This document shows positions 28,852 through 37,260 of a DNA stretch of 64,000 nt, piece after piece. The number at the start of each line of letters is the position of its first letter. Within the stretch, counting starts at the first letter, position 1. Source of the stretch: Gephyromycinifex aptenodytis (GTDB lineage Bacteria; Actinomycetota; Actinomycetes; Actinomycetales; Dermatophilaceae); the NCBI RefSeq assembly GCF_012277275.1, contig NZ_CP051155.1, positions 310,001 to 374,000 of the forward strand, given 5' to 3'. A program made the translations under genes and the position numbers. Below the pieces are notes generated by a model. It did no database searches, had not been told where the DNA came from, and saw nothing but the letters and a program-made list of their open reading frames with translations.

Positions 28852-29613
28852 TCAGCCGGAGAACGGGGGAGTGTCCGGACCTTCGAGCTGTTCCTGACAA
28901 CAGGCGTACTCATCGGAGGCTTTGTCGGCTAGGGGAAGAACGACGTTCTCGATCCCGTCGAGAACGGAGGCGAGGATCAAGTCGTAGTAGGTCTGACTCA
29001 CGGCCTCTCCCTCTTCAGGGTCCAGAAAATGCTCGAAGAGACCGTGTGTCATGAGGCGAAGGCCGGGGGATCTTTGGGCCATCGGATCGAGGCGGCTCAT
29101 CATCTCGCGAATATCGTGATGGGGTCCAGGACGATCCAAGGCCCGCATGTTGCGAGCACTGATGGTGTTGATCGCGACGTTCACGATCATCGAGTAGGCC
29201 AGGGGGGAAAGGGTTCCAAAGCCGGCCCGGTGCAGTTTCTCCATGGCGAGGTCAAGGGCGGGAAGCGCGATCTCGGTGAATCGCCCCGTCTTGAGTCGCT
29301 CCGTCACACCGTGGTACTTGATGAGGACCGGCCGCGCGGCCTGCAGGACCGCCGTGAACCACTCCTTCCACTCCAGGGTGGGGTCCGGCATCACGATGTC
29401 ACGCATGACGGTGTCTACCACGGCGTCACACACCTCGTCCTTAGACGAGAAGTAGTGGTAGAGCACGGAACCCACCACATCGAGTTCTCCCGCCAGCTGA
29501 CGCATCGACCACCCGTCGATGCCTTGCCGTTCGGACAGCTCAACGGCCTTGGCCACGATGGCCCCCCGACTGAGGCCCGCGCGCTTGCCCGTTGAGCCCC
29601 TGCTCGTACTCAC
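28852..29613 (-). CDS. TetR-family transcriptional regulator of the adjacent MFS transporter
   Basis: The 253-residue protein has a TetR helix-turn-helix (residues about 15-60: IVAKAVELSERQGIDG...MRQLAGELDVVGSVLYHYFSSKDEV) and a C-terminal ligand domain of the tetracycline-repressor type. It is divergent from the MFS gene, with an 87-nt shared region holding an inverted repeat over the MFS promoter, so it most likely represses the transporter. GTG 29613 is preceded at 6 nt by TAGCGT (minus strand), a candidate leaderless -10. Confidence 0.9.
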   Translation of the reverse strand: MSTSRGSTGKRAGLSRGAIVAKAVELSERQGIDGWSMRQLAGELDVVGSVLYHYFSSKDEVCDAVVDTVMRDIVMPDPTLEWKEWFTAVLQAARPVLIKYHGVTERLKTGRFTEIALPALDLAMEKLHRAGFGTLSPLAYSMIVNVAINTISARNMRALDRPGPHHDIREMMSRLDPMAQRSPGLRLMTHGLFEHFLDPEEGEAVSQTYYDLILASVLDGIENVVLPLADKASDEYACCQEQLEGPDTPPFSG

Positions 29614-29619
29614 CAGGCC

Positions 29620-29625
29620 ACGCTA
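29620..29625 (-). promoter_or_regulatory. Candidate -10 box for leaderless tetR
   Basis: On the minus strand TAGCGT lies 6 nt before the GTG start at 29613. Confidence 0.4.
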
Positions 29626-29631
29626 GCAGCG

Positions 29632-29660
29632 TTGACACTAGTAGAACGCCGATCTAGTAT
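29632..29660 (+). promoter_or_regulatory. Promoter of the MFS gene
   Basis: TTGACA (29632-29637), a 17-nt spacer and TAGTAT (29655-29660) form a near-consensus housekeeping-sigma promoter pointing to the MFS gene, with a start point near 29667. This is the clearest promoter in the window. Confidence 0.85.
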
Positions 29661-29687
29661 CGGCTGTGCCAGTAGATCGGTGTTCTA
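29642..29687. promoter_or_regulatory. Probable TetR operator (inverted repeat)
   Basis: TAGAACGCCGATCT (29642-29655) and AGATCGGTGTTCTA (29674-29687) form a 14-bp inverted repeat with one mismatch and an 18-nt spacer. The left arm covers the promoter spacer and the right arm lies over the start of the transcript, so bound repressor would block transcription. Confidence 0.7.
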
Positions 29688-29700
29688 GAGAGGGGTCGTT

Positions 29701-30957
29701 ATGGGTGCTTCCGAGGGCATCGGCCAGGTCCGTCTACCACCCGGGGCGCAGGCGCCCGTCTTGTACGCCACCTTGATGCTGGCCTTCATGGGGCAGATGC
29801 TTCTCAATCCGCTCATTGCGCCGCTGTCCCGGGAGATGGGGATGAAGGAATGGCATATGGGTGCCACCATCTCGATAGCGGCAGTGATGTTGGCCCTCAC
29901 TAGTCCTTATTGGGGGAAAGCGTCCCAGCGTCACGGTGCGAAGCGGACATTGGTGACAGCGATGGGTATTGCCATGACGGCGCTGTTCGGCGTCGTGTGC
30001 ATCGCCTACCTGGGAATGAACGGGATCTGGGTGGGCTCCTCGATGGTCATTGGTTTCATGGTGGCCCGCGGTCTTGTCTATGGCTCCGCAATCTCCGCCG
30101 TCTCCCCGACCGTTCAGACGCATCTGGTGACCCACACCGATACCGAAGCCCAGCGCGTCAAGGCGGTCGGAGGGATCGGCGCCGTCACCGGCTTGTCCAG
30201 CATTCTCGGTGCCTTTATCGGTGGGGCGTTGGCCGCGATAGGTGGGTTGATGCTTCCGCTGATCGTGATGCCGTTCCTGATGCTGATCGGCATCGTGGTG
30301 CTCGCGGTCCGGTTCACATCAGAGGGCTCGCTGCGTGTAGACGAGCAGCCGTTGACAGTGTCTTACCGCGATCCACGGGCCTTCCCGTTCCTCATCTCAG
30401 GCTTGTTGATGTACATCGTCTTCTCTTCGCTGGCGACTCTGACTGGCTTCATCCTGCAAGATCGATTCGCGTTGTCCCCGGAGGGGACCGCCGGGGTCAC
30501 CGCGCTGTACATGGTGATGATGTCGGTCATGTTGATCGCCGCCCAGGCGGTATTCGCGCCCAAGTTGGGATGGAACTCGGTGCAGTTGCTGCGACGCGGA
30601 CTGCTGATCGCTGCAGTGGCGATGGTGCTGTTCATTCCCAGCCACTCGTTCGTCCTGTTCGGTGTTGCCATTTCGCTATTCGGTCTGGGAACCGGTTTGG
30701 CCATGCCGGGTTACAACGCGGGGCCGACGATGGAGCTGTCGCGGCAAGAACAAGGAAGTCTTGCGGGGCTGATCAACTCCAATAACGGTGCGGCGTTTGC
30801 CGTGGCACCGATCGGCTCGACAGCTCTATACGGCCTACACCCCACGCTCCCTCTCGTGGTCTGCGTAGTTCTGCTGGTTCTCGTTGTGGCGTTCGCTTAC
30901 ACAAATCCCAAGTTGCAGACCGTGGCGAAGGTAGCTGAACCAGTCACAGCCCTCTGA
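29701..30957 (+). CDS. Major facilitator superfamily transporter, probable drug efflux
   Basis: The 418-residue protein has about 12 hydrophobic segments and the MFS loop 2-3 motif as GKASQRHGAKRTL. A motif C-like GAVTGLSSILGAFIGG in helix 5 is typical of drug/H+ antiporters. Control by a divergent TetR repressor also fits drug efflux. The ATG at 29701 has GAGAGGGG 5 nt upstream. The exported compound is unknown. Confidence 0.88.
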   Translation: MGASEGIGQVRLPPGAQAPVLYATLMLAFMGQMLLNPLIAPLSREMGMKEWHMGATISIAAVMLALTSPYWGKASQRHGAKRTLVTAMGIAMTALFGVVCIAYLGMNGIWVGSSMVIGFMVARGLVYGSAISAVSPTVQTHLVTHTDTEAQRVKAVGGIGAVTGLSSILGAFIGGALAAIGGLMLPLIVMPFLMLIGIVVLAVRFTSEGSLRVDEQPLTVSYRDPRAFPFLISGLLMYIVFSSLATLTGFILQDRFALSPEGTAGVTALYMVMMSVMLIAAQAVFAPKLGWNSVQLLRRGLLIAAVAMVLFIPSHSFVLFGVAISLFGLGTGLAMPGYNAGPTMELSRQEQGSLAGLINSNNGAAFAVAPIGSTALYGLHPTLPLVVCVVLLVLVVAFAYTNPKLQTVAKVAEPVTAL

Positions 30958-31242
30958 GGTCAAGGGCCCGCCGGTAGCCGCGCGTGGGCGTCGAAACGGC
31001 ACAGCACGACCCCCCTCCGATAACCCGCTGCAGTCATCGGCTGGGCAAGACCGACGGCGATAGCTGGTGAAGGGGCGGGCAGCGACATCGACGAAGCGCG
31101 ACTGGGCAGGACCGGACCCGAGGCCGCGCCGAGGAAAGAACAGTGAGAACAGGTGGTGTCCTGGCTGCAACGGCAGTGCTGCGGCGGCGCGGTCACGGCT
31201 CCGGAGCCTCCTCGCGCGACCTGCGAGGGGCCCACGGGCGAC
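30958..31242. other. Intergenic region between convergent genes
   Basis: About 285 nt between the MFS gene and the Fes-like esterase. I see no gene, clear hairpin or repeat in it. Confidence 0.4.
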
Positions 31243-32448
31243 TCAGCCCAGCAGCTCCCGCAGCCCCTGGATGAGTCCGTGGCGCCACCACGCGTAATCG
31301 TGGCCTCCGCGCCAGGGCGTCACGGACGTGGTGGCTCCGTGAGTGCCCAACCACGCGGCAGCCTCCTCGGCCAAGGCGATCATGTTCGGCTCATCGGTAC
31401 CGGCCTGCAACACCACGCGAGCTCCGCTCAGATCACCCGCCTGCTGGTCCACAAGACGTTCTCCGCCCTCGGGATGCCACCAGAAGGAGCCTGACTGGAC
31501 GATGGCCGACCGGGCCAGGTGCGAGTAGCGGGCCAGCGTCGCTGCCGCCGCTAGCCCTCCGAAGGACTGCCCGGCGATGAGCGTGTGCGCCGGGTTCGGC
31601 CGGTGGCCGAGCCGGTCGGCCACCGCGTTCAGGACGTCTGCGGTGATCGTGCCGATCCGCTCGGGGACCGGTAGATCGGCCGCCCGTTGGTCGAGGCTGA
31701 TGCTGTCGATCAGCACCACCGGCACGTGCCCGAACCCGTTGGCGGCCAGTGCCCGCCGAAGACCGAGCCTGCGCCACATGGCGCCGTCGTGGACCACCAG
31801 CAGGGTGTCGGTGGTCTTCTCCGCGGAGTCTGGTCGGTGCAGCCACAGCCTTCTATGCAGACCGTCGGTGTGTACTACCTCCAGGTCCAGCCAGCCTGTT
31901 TCGGCTACGCCGTCGCGCTCATCCCACCCGGGCGTCGACACGGCCAGGGGGCCCGACCAGATGCTGGAGGTCCCGCCGCGGGCGTGCGGTAGACGGCGCG
32001 GATTACCGGGATCGGGCTGGCCTGCTTGGTGGATCGCCAACCATCCCGGCCTGCTGCGGCCGGCATGACGGTCGATGGGTGAGTCGGACACCAGGCGATA
32101 TCCGTAGCTGCCATCGGCGCTGAGCAGGTAGCTGAGCCGGCGCAGGGGAGTGCCCGGAACCGGATGCATGAGGGCTGGCGTGATGTCCTCCCGGTGGCGG
32201 TCGGTGAGGCCGTTGAGGTGCACCATGACCTCCGTGCGCGGGTCCGCCTGCTCGACAACGAACGTCACCTCACAGACTTGTTGGCCGTCGAACCAGAACG
32301 GCTCGCCGGTCACCGGGGTTTGCACGCCCTGATCCCACCAGCGCATGACCTGTTCGGGTCCGGCGTTCTCGAGTTCCTGCCACCACCCAGGGTCGGCGGC
32401 CGGCGGCGCCCCGTGCGAGGAGCACAGGGTCGGCAGAAGTCGCTCCAT
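31243..32448 (-). CDS. fes: Enterochelin esterase-like hydrolase (Fes type)
   Basis: Fes-type enzymes cleave the ester backbone of imported ferric catecholate siderophores to release iron. The protein has about 401 residues, as in E. coli Fes. It has an N-terminal Ig-like region (about 1-150) and an alpha/beta hydrolase domain with nucleophile S295 (GQSFGGLAA), the segment SGSFWWHPEGG and H383 (GGHDYAWWR), all strongly Fes-like. It has no signal peptide, so it acts in the cytoplasm. It is the last gene of the uptake operon. ATG 32448 overlaps the fepC stop by one base; GTG 32451 is an alternative. Confidence 0.9.
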   Translation of the reverse strand: MERLLPTLCSSHGAPPAADPGWWQELENAGPEQVMRWWDQGVQTPVTGEPFWFDGQQVCEVTFVVEQADPRTEVMVHLNGLTDRHREDITPALMHPVPGTPLRRLSYLLSADGSYGYRLVSDSPIDRHAGRSRPGWLAIHQAGQPDPGNPRRLPHARGGTSSIWSGPLAVSTPGWDERDGVAETGWLDLEVVHTDGLHRRLWLHRPDSAEKTTDTLLVVHDGAMWRRLGLRRALAANGFGHVPVVLIDSISLDQRAADLPVPERIGTITADVLNAVADRLGHRPNPAHTLIAGQSFGGLAAAATLARYSHLARSAIVQSGSFWWHPEGGERLVDQQAGDLSGARVVLQAGTDEPNMIALAEEAAAWLGTHGATTSVTPWRGGHDYAWWRHGLIQGLRELLG

Positions 32449-33251
32449 CACAGGTTCTCCTTCTTGGGCAGGGGGCGGATCGCCACCACCAGCGGCCCGC
32501 CGGTGACGGGATCGGTGAGCACTTGGGCCTCGATGGCGAAGACCTCGGCCAGCAGATCGGGGGTGAGAACCTCTGCTGGCGGCCCTTGAGCGACGAGGCG
32601 TCCCTCACGCATGGCCACGACGTGCGTGGCGAAACGAGCGGCATGGTTCAGGTCGTGCAAGACCGTCACCACGGTGCGACCGCGGCGGTTCAGCTGAGAG
32701 CACAGTTCCATCACCTCGAGTTGGTGGTTGATGTCCAGGTAGGTCGTGGGCTCATCCAGCAGCAGCAGGGGCGTTTGCTGTGCCAGGACGGTTGCCAGCC
32801 AGACACGTTGGCGTTGCCCCCCGGAGAGCTCGTCGACCACGCGCGTGGCCAGGTCGCTCACCTTGGCGTCTCGCATGGCCTCCTCGACGGCGAGGGTGTC
32901 CTTCTCGTTCCAGCGACGCAGGAAGCGCTGGTGGGCGAAACGGCCTCGGGAGACCAGGTCGGCAACGCGGATCCCCTCAGCCACCGTGGTGTGCTGGGGC
33001 AGCAGGCCCAGGACCTTGGCCACCTCGACGGTCTTGTGGTCGTGGATGGGTCGTCCGTCGAGAACAACCCGGCCTGCGCTGGCCGGCAGCAACCGGGCCA
33101 GCGCCTTCAGCAGGGTGGACTTGCCGCAGGCATTCGGGCCGATGATGGCGGTGAATTCGCCGCTGGCGACCTCGAGGTCGAATCCGTCGATCACGCAGCG
33201 CTTTTCGTACCCCACGCAGAGCGACTCGGCGGATAGTTCGGGGGTCGTCAT
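32448..33251 (-). CDS. fepC: Ferric siderophore ABC transporter, ATP-binding protein (FepC-like)
   Basis: The 267-residue ATPase drives siderophore import. Walker A is GPNACGKST (38-46), the signature LSGGQRQR, and Walker B LLLLDEPTTYLDINHQLEVM, the last being typical of FecE/FepC-type ATPases. ATG 33251 overlaps the permease stop (ATGA) and has AGGAGAAG ahead; the frame remains open upstream but without ATPase sequence. Confidence 0.94.
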   Translation of the reverse strand: MTTPELSAESLCVGYEKRCVIDGFDLEVASGEFTAIIGPNACGKSTLLKALARLLPASAGRVVLDGRPIHDHKTVEVAKVLGLLPQHTTVAEGIRVADLVSRGRFAHQRFLRRWNEKDTLAVEEAMRDAKVSDLATRVVDELSGGQRQRVWLATVLAQQTPLLLLDEPTTYLDINHQLEVMELCSQLNRRGRTVVTVLHDLNHAARFATHVVAMREGRLVAQGPPAEVLTPDLLAEVFAIEAQVLTDPVTGGPLVVAIRPLPKKENL

Positions 33252-34291
33252 CGGCTTCTCCTGGTCAGGATGAACAACATGTACGCCCCACCCAGCAGGC
33301 TGCTCGCCAGGCCGACGGGCATCCGCAGGTTCTCCGGCAGGCTCTGGCCGAGGATGTCGGCTGCCAGCAGCGTGGTGGACCCCGTCAGGGCAGCGGGCAC
33401 GATGGGGACCGTGCCGCTGCGGGTCAGGCTGCGGGCGATGTGGGGCGATGCGAGCGCGATGAAAGCGATCGGCCCGACGGAGCAGACGGCCAGGGCGCAC
33501 AGGACCACGCCGGCGGTCACGGTCACGCTGCGCAGTCGGGGGACGGCCACCCCGAGTTGCAGGGCCATGTCTTCGCCGGCCTCCAAGGTGTTGAGGTGAC
33601 GGGCGCACCCGATCAGGACCGGGAGCGTAAGAACGATTCCGATGGTGGCCGGCAGCAGGTCCGGCCAGGTCCGGGCATTCAGCGTCCCGGCCAACCAGCT
33701 CTGTCCCATGATGGTGGTGGCGGGATTGCCTTGAGTCAGGATGACGGCTGTGACGGACTGACAGAACGCGCCCACGCCGATGCCGACCAGGACGAGGCGT
33801 TGGCCGGGGCTGTGCACCCCGAGATGACTGATGGCCCAGGTCAGGGCTGAGGCTCCCAGGCATCCGGCCAGGGCGGCCAGGGCAACGGCCCAGGCGTCGA
33901 GCCGGAACAGGACGATGGCCGTCACCGCGCCCATCGCAGCCCCGGAGGTGACCCCGATGATGTCGGGGGAACCCAACACGTTGCGGGTCAGCGATTGGAA
34001 GACCGAACCCGCCATCCCCAAACTCGCTCCGACCACTGCACCGCACAGCACTCGGGGCAGCCGCATCTGTTGAACGATGGTTGCCTTCTCCCCGCCGCTC
34101 AGCCCGGTGAGCACCTCGGAGGTGCTCAAGGATGAGGAACCGGTGTGCAGGCCCAGGAATGCTGTTCCCAGCAGGGCTGCCAACAGCAGTACGCTGACGA
34201 CAACGGCGCGCGGATGGAACACCACGCTTCTGTCCCCGAACCGCAGCACCTTGAAGCTGAGTAGGTTCTCGACCGACTGGTTGGAGGTCAT
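33248..34291 (-). CDS. fepG: Ferric siderophore ABC transporter, permease (FepG-like)
   Basis: The 347-residue FecCD-family permease has about nine or ten helices with RLPRVLCGAVVGASLGMAGSVFQSLTRNVLGSPDIIGVTSGA near the start of the conserved part (split: RLPRVLCGAVVG, NVLGSPDIIGVTSGA) and VGPIAFIALASPHIAR near the end. It forms a heterodimer with the neighbouring permease. ATG 34291 overlaps the previous stop (ATGA). Confidence 0.92.
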   Translation of the reverse strand: MTSNQSVENLLSFKVLRFGDRSVVFHPRAVVVSVLLLAALLGTAFLGLHTGSSSLSTSEVLTGLSGGEKATIVQQMRLPRVLCGAVVGASLGMAGSVFQSLTRNVLGSPDIIGVTSGAAMGAVTAIVLFRLDAWAVALAALAGCLGASALTWAISHLGVHSPGQRLVLVGIGVGAFCQSVTAVILTQGNPATTIMGQSWLAGTLNARTWPDLLPATIGIVLTLPVLIGCARHLNTLEAGEDMALQLGVAVPRLRSVTVTAGVVLCALAVCSVGPIAFIALASPHIARSLTRSGTVPIVPAALTGSTTLLAADILGQSLPENLRMPVGLASSLLGGAYMLFILTRRSR

Positions 34292-35280
34292 GCCGTCACC
34301 ACCCGGGAGCGTCGGGCGATCGCCACGAATACCGGCGCGCCCAGCAAACCGCACACCAGACCGGCCTGCATCTCCGCCGGTGACGCCAGCCTGCGCCCGA
34401 TCAGGTCGGCGGCCAACAGCACGGCGCTGGCGAATAGGGCGGCTATGGGGGCCACCGTCATCAGCCCGCCACGACACAGTCGACGGCTGGCCACGGCAGC
34501 GGCCAAGCCGAGGAAACCGATCGGGCCCACCAGCGCGGTGGCCGACCCGCACAGGATCACCACCGACACCGAACCCAGCCCCCAGGCCCGGCGGGTTGAG
34601 GCGCCCATGGCTTTGCCGAGGTCCTGACCCAACGCGAGGGCGTCCAAGGACCGGGCAGCCGCAGCGGCCACCAAGGCTCCCAACCCCACCATGGCTGCGC
34701 CCAGCAGGATGAGCGGCCACGGCCTGGGCGCGACGCCGCCGGCGTCCCAATAGCGGAAAGCGACGAAGACCGAGGGGTAGTTCAGCAGCAGCATGATGGT
34801 GAAGGCAGCGATGACAGCCGAGAACGCGGCACCGGCCAGCACGAGCCGGATCGGATCCGCCGTGCCTGAGAAAGCGCCCCCCACCATGAGGACCACTGCC
34901 CCGGCCGCCGCGGCTCCGAGCATGGCCATCACCATCATGGCGGCAGCCGAATCTGCCTGCCAGAAGACCAGCCCCAGGGTGACGAAGAGGGCTGCCCCGG
35001 AGTTGATACCCAGCAGACCGGGCTCGGCCAGGGGGTTGCGGGTCATGCTCTGGATGACGGCGGTGGCCGCCCCCAGCCCGAGTCCGGCCACCACCGCCGT
35101 TGCGAATCGAGGCAACCGCAGTCGCCAGACGATGACGTGGGTGGAGTTCTGCGGATCGAAGTGGTTGAGGGAGGCGATCACCTCGCCGGGATGGGTGCCG
35201 TGCGATCCGAGGAAGAGGCTCGTCATCCCCAGAACGAGGATGACGAGCCCCAACACTGCACCGAGGAGCAGATGCCTCAC
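34288..35280 (-). CDS. fepD: Ferric siderophore ABC transporter, permease (FepD-like)
   Basis: The 330-residue FecCD permease shows the paired family motifs RLPRFATAVVAGLGLG, NPLAEPGLLGINSGAA and VGPIGFLGLAAA. Its GTG start overlaps the fepB stop (GTGA). With the next permease it should form the membrane channel of the importer. Confidence 0.92.
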   Translation of the reverse strand: MRHLLLGAVLGLVILVLGMTSLFLGSHGTHPGEVIASLNHFDPQNSTHVIVWRLRLPRFATAVVAGLGLGAATAVIQSMTRNPLAEPGLLGINSGAALFVTLGLVFWQADSAAAMMVMAMLGAAAAGAVVLMVGGAFSGTADPIRLVLAGAAFSAVIAAFTIMLLLNYPSVFVAFRYWDAGGVAPRPWPLILLGAAMVGLGALVAAAAARSLDALALGQDLGKAMGASTRRAWGLGSVSVVILCGSATALVGPIGFLGLAAAVASRRLCRGGLMTVAPIAALFASAVLLAADLIGRRLASPAEMQAGLVCGLLGAPVFVAIARRSRVVTA

Positions 35281-36281
35281 TTCTTGTAGGCAGCCGCCAG
35301 GTGCTCGGCCATGTCCAGTGCGCTGTAGTAGTCGAGCTTGTAGGAGGCGACGCCCAGCGGCACCAGCTTTCCGCTTCTGGCGGCGGGGATAGTTCCGTAG
35401 GCCGGGTCGCTCTTGAGGCGGTCGACGATCTTGTCGTCACCACCGACGATCAATACGTCCTTGGCCGTCAAGGCAGCCACGGCATTCTCCTGGGAGAGGA
35501 AGACGAAATCGCCGCGGTCCTGGCCAGCGCCCTGCCCCTTGTTGGCCTTGGTGAGGTCCGTCGTGTCCAGCTTGAACCCGAGTTCGCTGATCACCTTGTC
35601 GTGGGGGCCACCGGGCTTTGCGAAGGCCGCGCCCTTCTCACCCATGTGGACGATCATTTGGACCGGATCGGAGGGGGCCTGCATGGAGGCCTTCAACTCC
35701 GAGATCTTCGTGGAGTAATCCTCCAAGACCTTGGAGGCGTTCTCCTCCAGCCCGGTGATCGTACCCAGCTGCTTGGTGACCTCTTCCCAGCCGATCTTGT
35801 TGTAGTCGATAACCACCACGGGGGCCAGCTTGGTGAGCTGGTCGTAGGCATCCATTGCGGAGTCTCCGCCGGTGGCCGCGACCAGGATCAGATCCGGGTC
35901 TGCTGAGGCAACGGCTTCCAGGTCCACCTCCTGGTTGTTGTAGAGCACCTTCACCCCGTGCTCCTTGGCGATGGGGGACCAGTGGGCGAACAGCCCCTGG
36001 TTGTCCAGTCCGCGGTCGTTCGGCTTGGCTGCCCCGGTGCCGATCACGGGTGCGTCGATGGCCAGCAGCGAACCGGTCAGGACGACGGAGGTGGAGACGA
36101 TGCGGGTGGGTTGTTTCTCCAGCGTTGTCTCGCCCTTGGCGCCGGTGATGGTGCGTGGCCAGGCGCCCGCGCTGGAGGGCGCGGGGGCGGCGGGCTCGGT
36201 CTTGCCCGAGGAACAGGCCGATGCGAACAGGACCAGAACGCACGTCAGCAGAGCGAGGAAACTGCGTAAGGACTTCGTCAT
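35277..36281 (-). CDS. fepB: Ferric siderophore-binding lipoprotein (FepB-like)
   Basis: This 334-residue extracellular binding protein delivers the ferric siderophore to the permeases. It starts with a lipoprotein signal (MTKSLRSF, hydrophobic stretch, ASAC lipobox). The mature part resembles enterobactin-binding FepB closely: WPRTITGAKGETTLE, RIVSTSVVLTGSLLAIDAPV, DLILVAATGGDSAMDAYDQL and a C-terminal LDYYSALDMAEHL. ATG 36281 is chosen for the signal peptide. An iron box lies 55 nt upstream, so repression by iron through IdeR/DtxR is likely. Confidence 0.92.
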   Translation of the reverse strand: MTKSLRSFLALLTCVLVLFASACSSGKTEPAAPAPSSAGAWPRTITGAKGETTLEKQPTRIVSTSVVLTGSLLAIDAPVIGTGAAKPNDRGLDNQGLFAHWSPIAKEHGVKVLYNNQEVDLEAVASADPDLILVAATGGDSAMDAYDQLTKLAPVVVIDYNKIGWEEVTKQLGTITGLEENASKVLEDYSTKISELKASMQAPSDPVQMIVHMGEKGAAFAKPGGPHDKVISELGFKLDTTDLTKANKGQGAGQDRGDFVFLSQENAVAALTAKDVLIVGGDDKIVDRLKSDPAYGTIPAARSGKLVPLGVASYKLDYYSALDMAEHLAAAYKK

Positions 36282-36312
36282 GGTGTCTTTCTGGCAGGCG
36301 ATCATCTGGGGA

Positions 36313-36330
36313 TGGCCCCGTCCGGGGCCA
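36313..36330. other. Hairpin in the fepB leader
   Basis: TGGCCCC and GGGGCCA pair over a 4-nt loop between the iron box and the fepB start. Its role is unknown; it might stabilise the transcript. Confidence 0.35.
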
Positions 36331-36335
36331 GAGGT

Positions 36336-36354
36336 TTAGGTTAGGCTCTGCTTC
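36336..36354. promoter_or_regulatory. IdeR/DtxR-like iron box upstream of fepB and the AraC gene
   Basis: TTAGGTTAGGCTCTGCTTC matches the published 19-bp DtxR/IdeR consensus at 14 positions, with the left half perfect. It lies between the divergent fepB and araC-type genes and could control both. Confidence 0.7.
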
Positions 36355-36385
36355 CTTCCAGTAGTTTCGGGAAAAGGACATCCTT

Positions 36386-37090
36386 GTGCCCGTTTGCGAC
36401 ATCGTGCTGCGTCACCGCGGCGATGAACTCGCCATTGCCTTAGCAGGGAGTGCGGTTTTCGCTGTGGAGGATGGTGAGCTGGTAGCTGACCGCGTCCACG
36501 CGGTGTGGATTCCCGCCGCCCATCCCCACCGTGTGCGCTCTAGCGTGGAATCTCTGGTGATGCCGCTGTGGATTCCGCCGGAGCAGGTGGCCCACACGCC
36601 GAGTCGCCCCTGTCTGGTTCGCAGGACGTCCCGGCTGGAGAGCCTGGCGCGTTCGCTGTTGCAGCCGCAAGCGCTACGACCGCTGGATATCCGTCGCACT
36701 CAGCGGGAGTTGGCAACCGAGGTGGCCAGTGTGGCCGGCGTGTCTGGAGTGCCCCGCCTGCCGCGGGATCCCAGGGCCAGGCGGGTGGCTGAACAGGTGT
36801 TGCGCGATCCGGGCGATCCTCGATCAAGAGAGGCCTGGGCAGCCTCGGAGCACATTTCGTCCCGCACGTTGAGCAGGCTGTTCCAGGGGGAGACCGGCAT
36901 GGTGTTCTCCCAATGGCGCACAGCGGTGCGGATGGAGCGTGCCGCGCGGCTACTGGTGGAGGGCACCGAAGTCTCGGTGGCTTCCCGCAAGTGTGGCTAC
37001 AGTACGGTTTCGGCCTTCAGCACGGCCTTCGCGCGACACATGGGAGAGTCCCCGGCTCGCTATCGACGCTCACACCGTCGGGGTAACTGA
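36386..37090 (+). CDS. AraC-family transcriptional regulator
   Basis: The 234-residue protein has an N-terminal cupin-like sensor (about 1-75: HRGDELAIALAGSAVF...WIPAAHPHRV) and a C-terminal pair of helix-turn-helices (HISSRTLSRLFQGETGMVFSQW; VSVASRKCGYSTVSAFSTAFARHMGESPARYR). It is divergent from fepB across the iron box, so it is probably an activator of siderophore uptake. GTG 36386 follows AAAAGGA. Confidence 0.9.
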   Translation: MPVCDIVLRHRGDELAIALAGSAVFAVEDGELVADRVHAVWIPAAHPHRVRSSVESLVMPLWIPPEQVAHTPSRPCLVRRTSRLESLARSLLQPQALRPLDIRRTQRELATEVASVAGVSGVPRLPRDPRARRVAEQVLRDPGDPRSREAWAASEHISSRTLSRLFQGETGMVFSQWRTAVRMERAARLLVEGTEVSVASRKCGYSTVSAFSTAFARHMGESPARYRRSHRRGN

Positions 37091-37260
37091 CCGAGCGCGA
37101 GCCGGAGCGCCGTTTCTAGGCCGTATAGCGGTGTGTGCAGCGCAACCATGCGGCACTGCCTGCGCTGGCATCGGCTGGATCCGCGGCGGGGTGGAAACCC
37201 TCTTGGCCCAGGCTCGGCGATGCTGTCGCCGAACCTGGGCAGCCGCCAACCTTCATCGCC

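Noticed and set aside
32448-34046. Possible permease-ATPase fusion suggested by the open frame upstream of fepC
   Set aside because: The extension upstream of ATG 33251 is in a different frame from the permease and is Arg/Pro-rich noise; the real permease ends with ATGA overlap.
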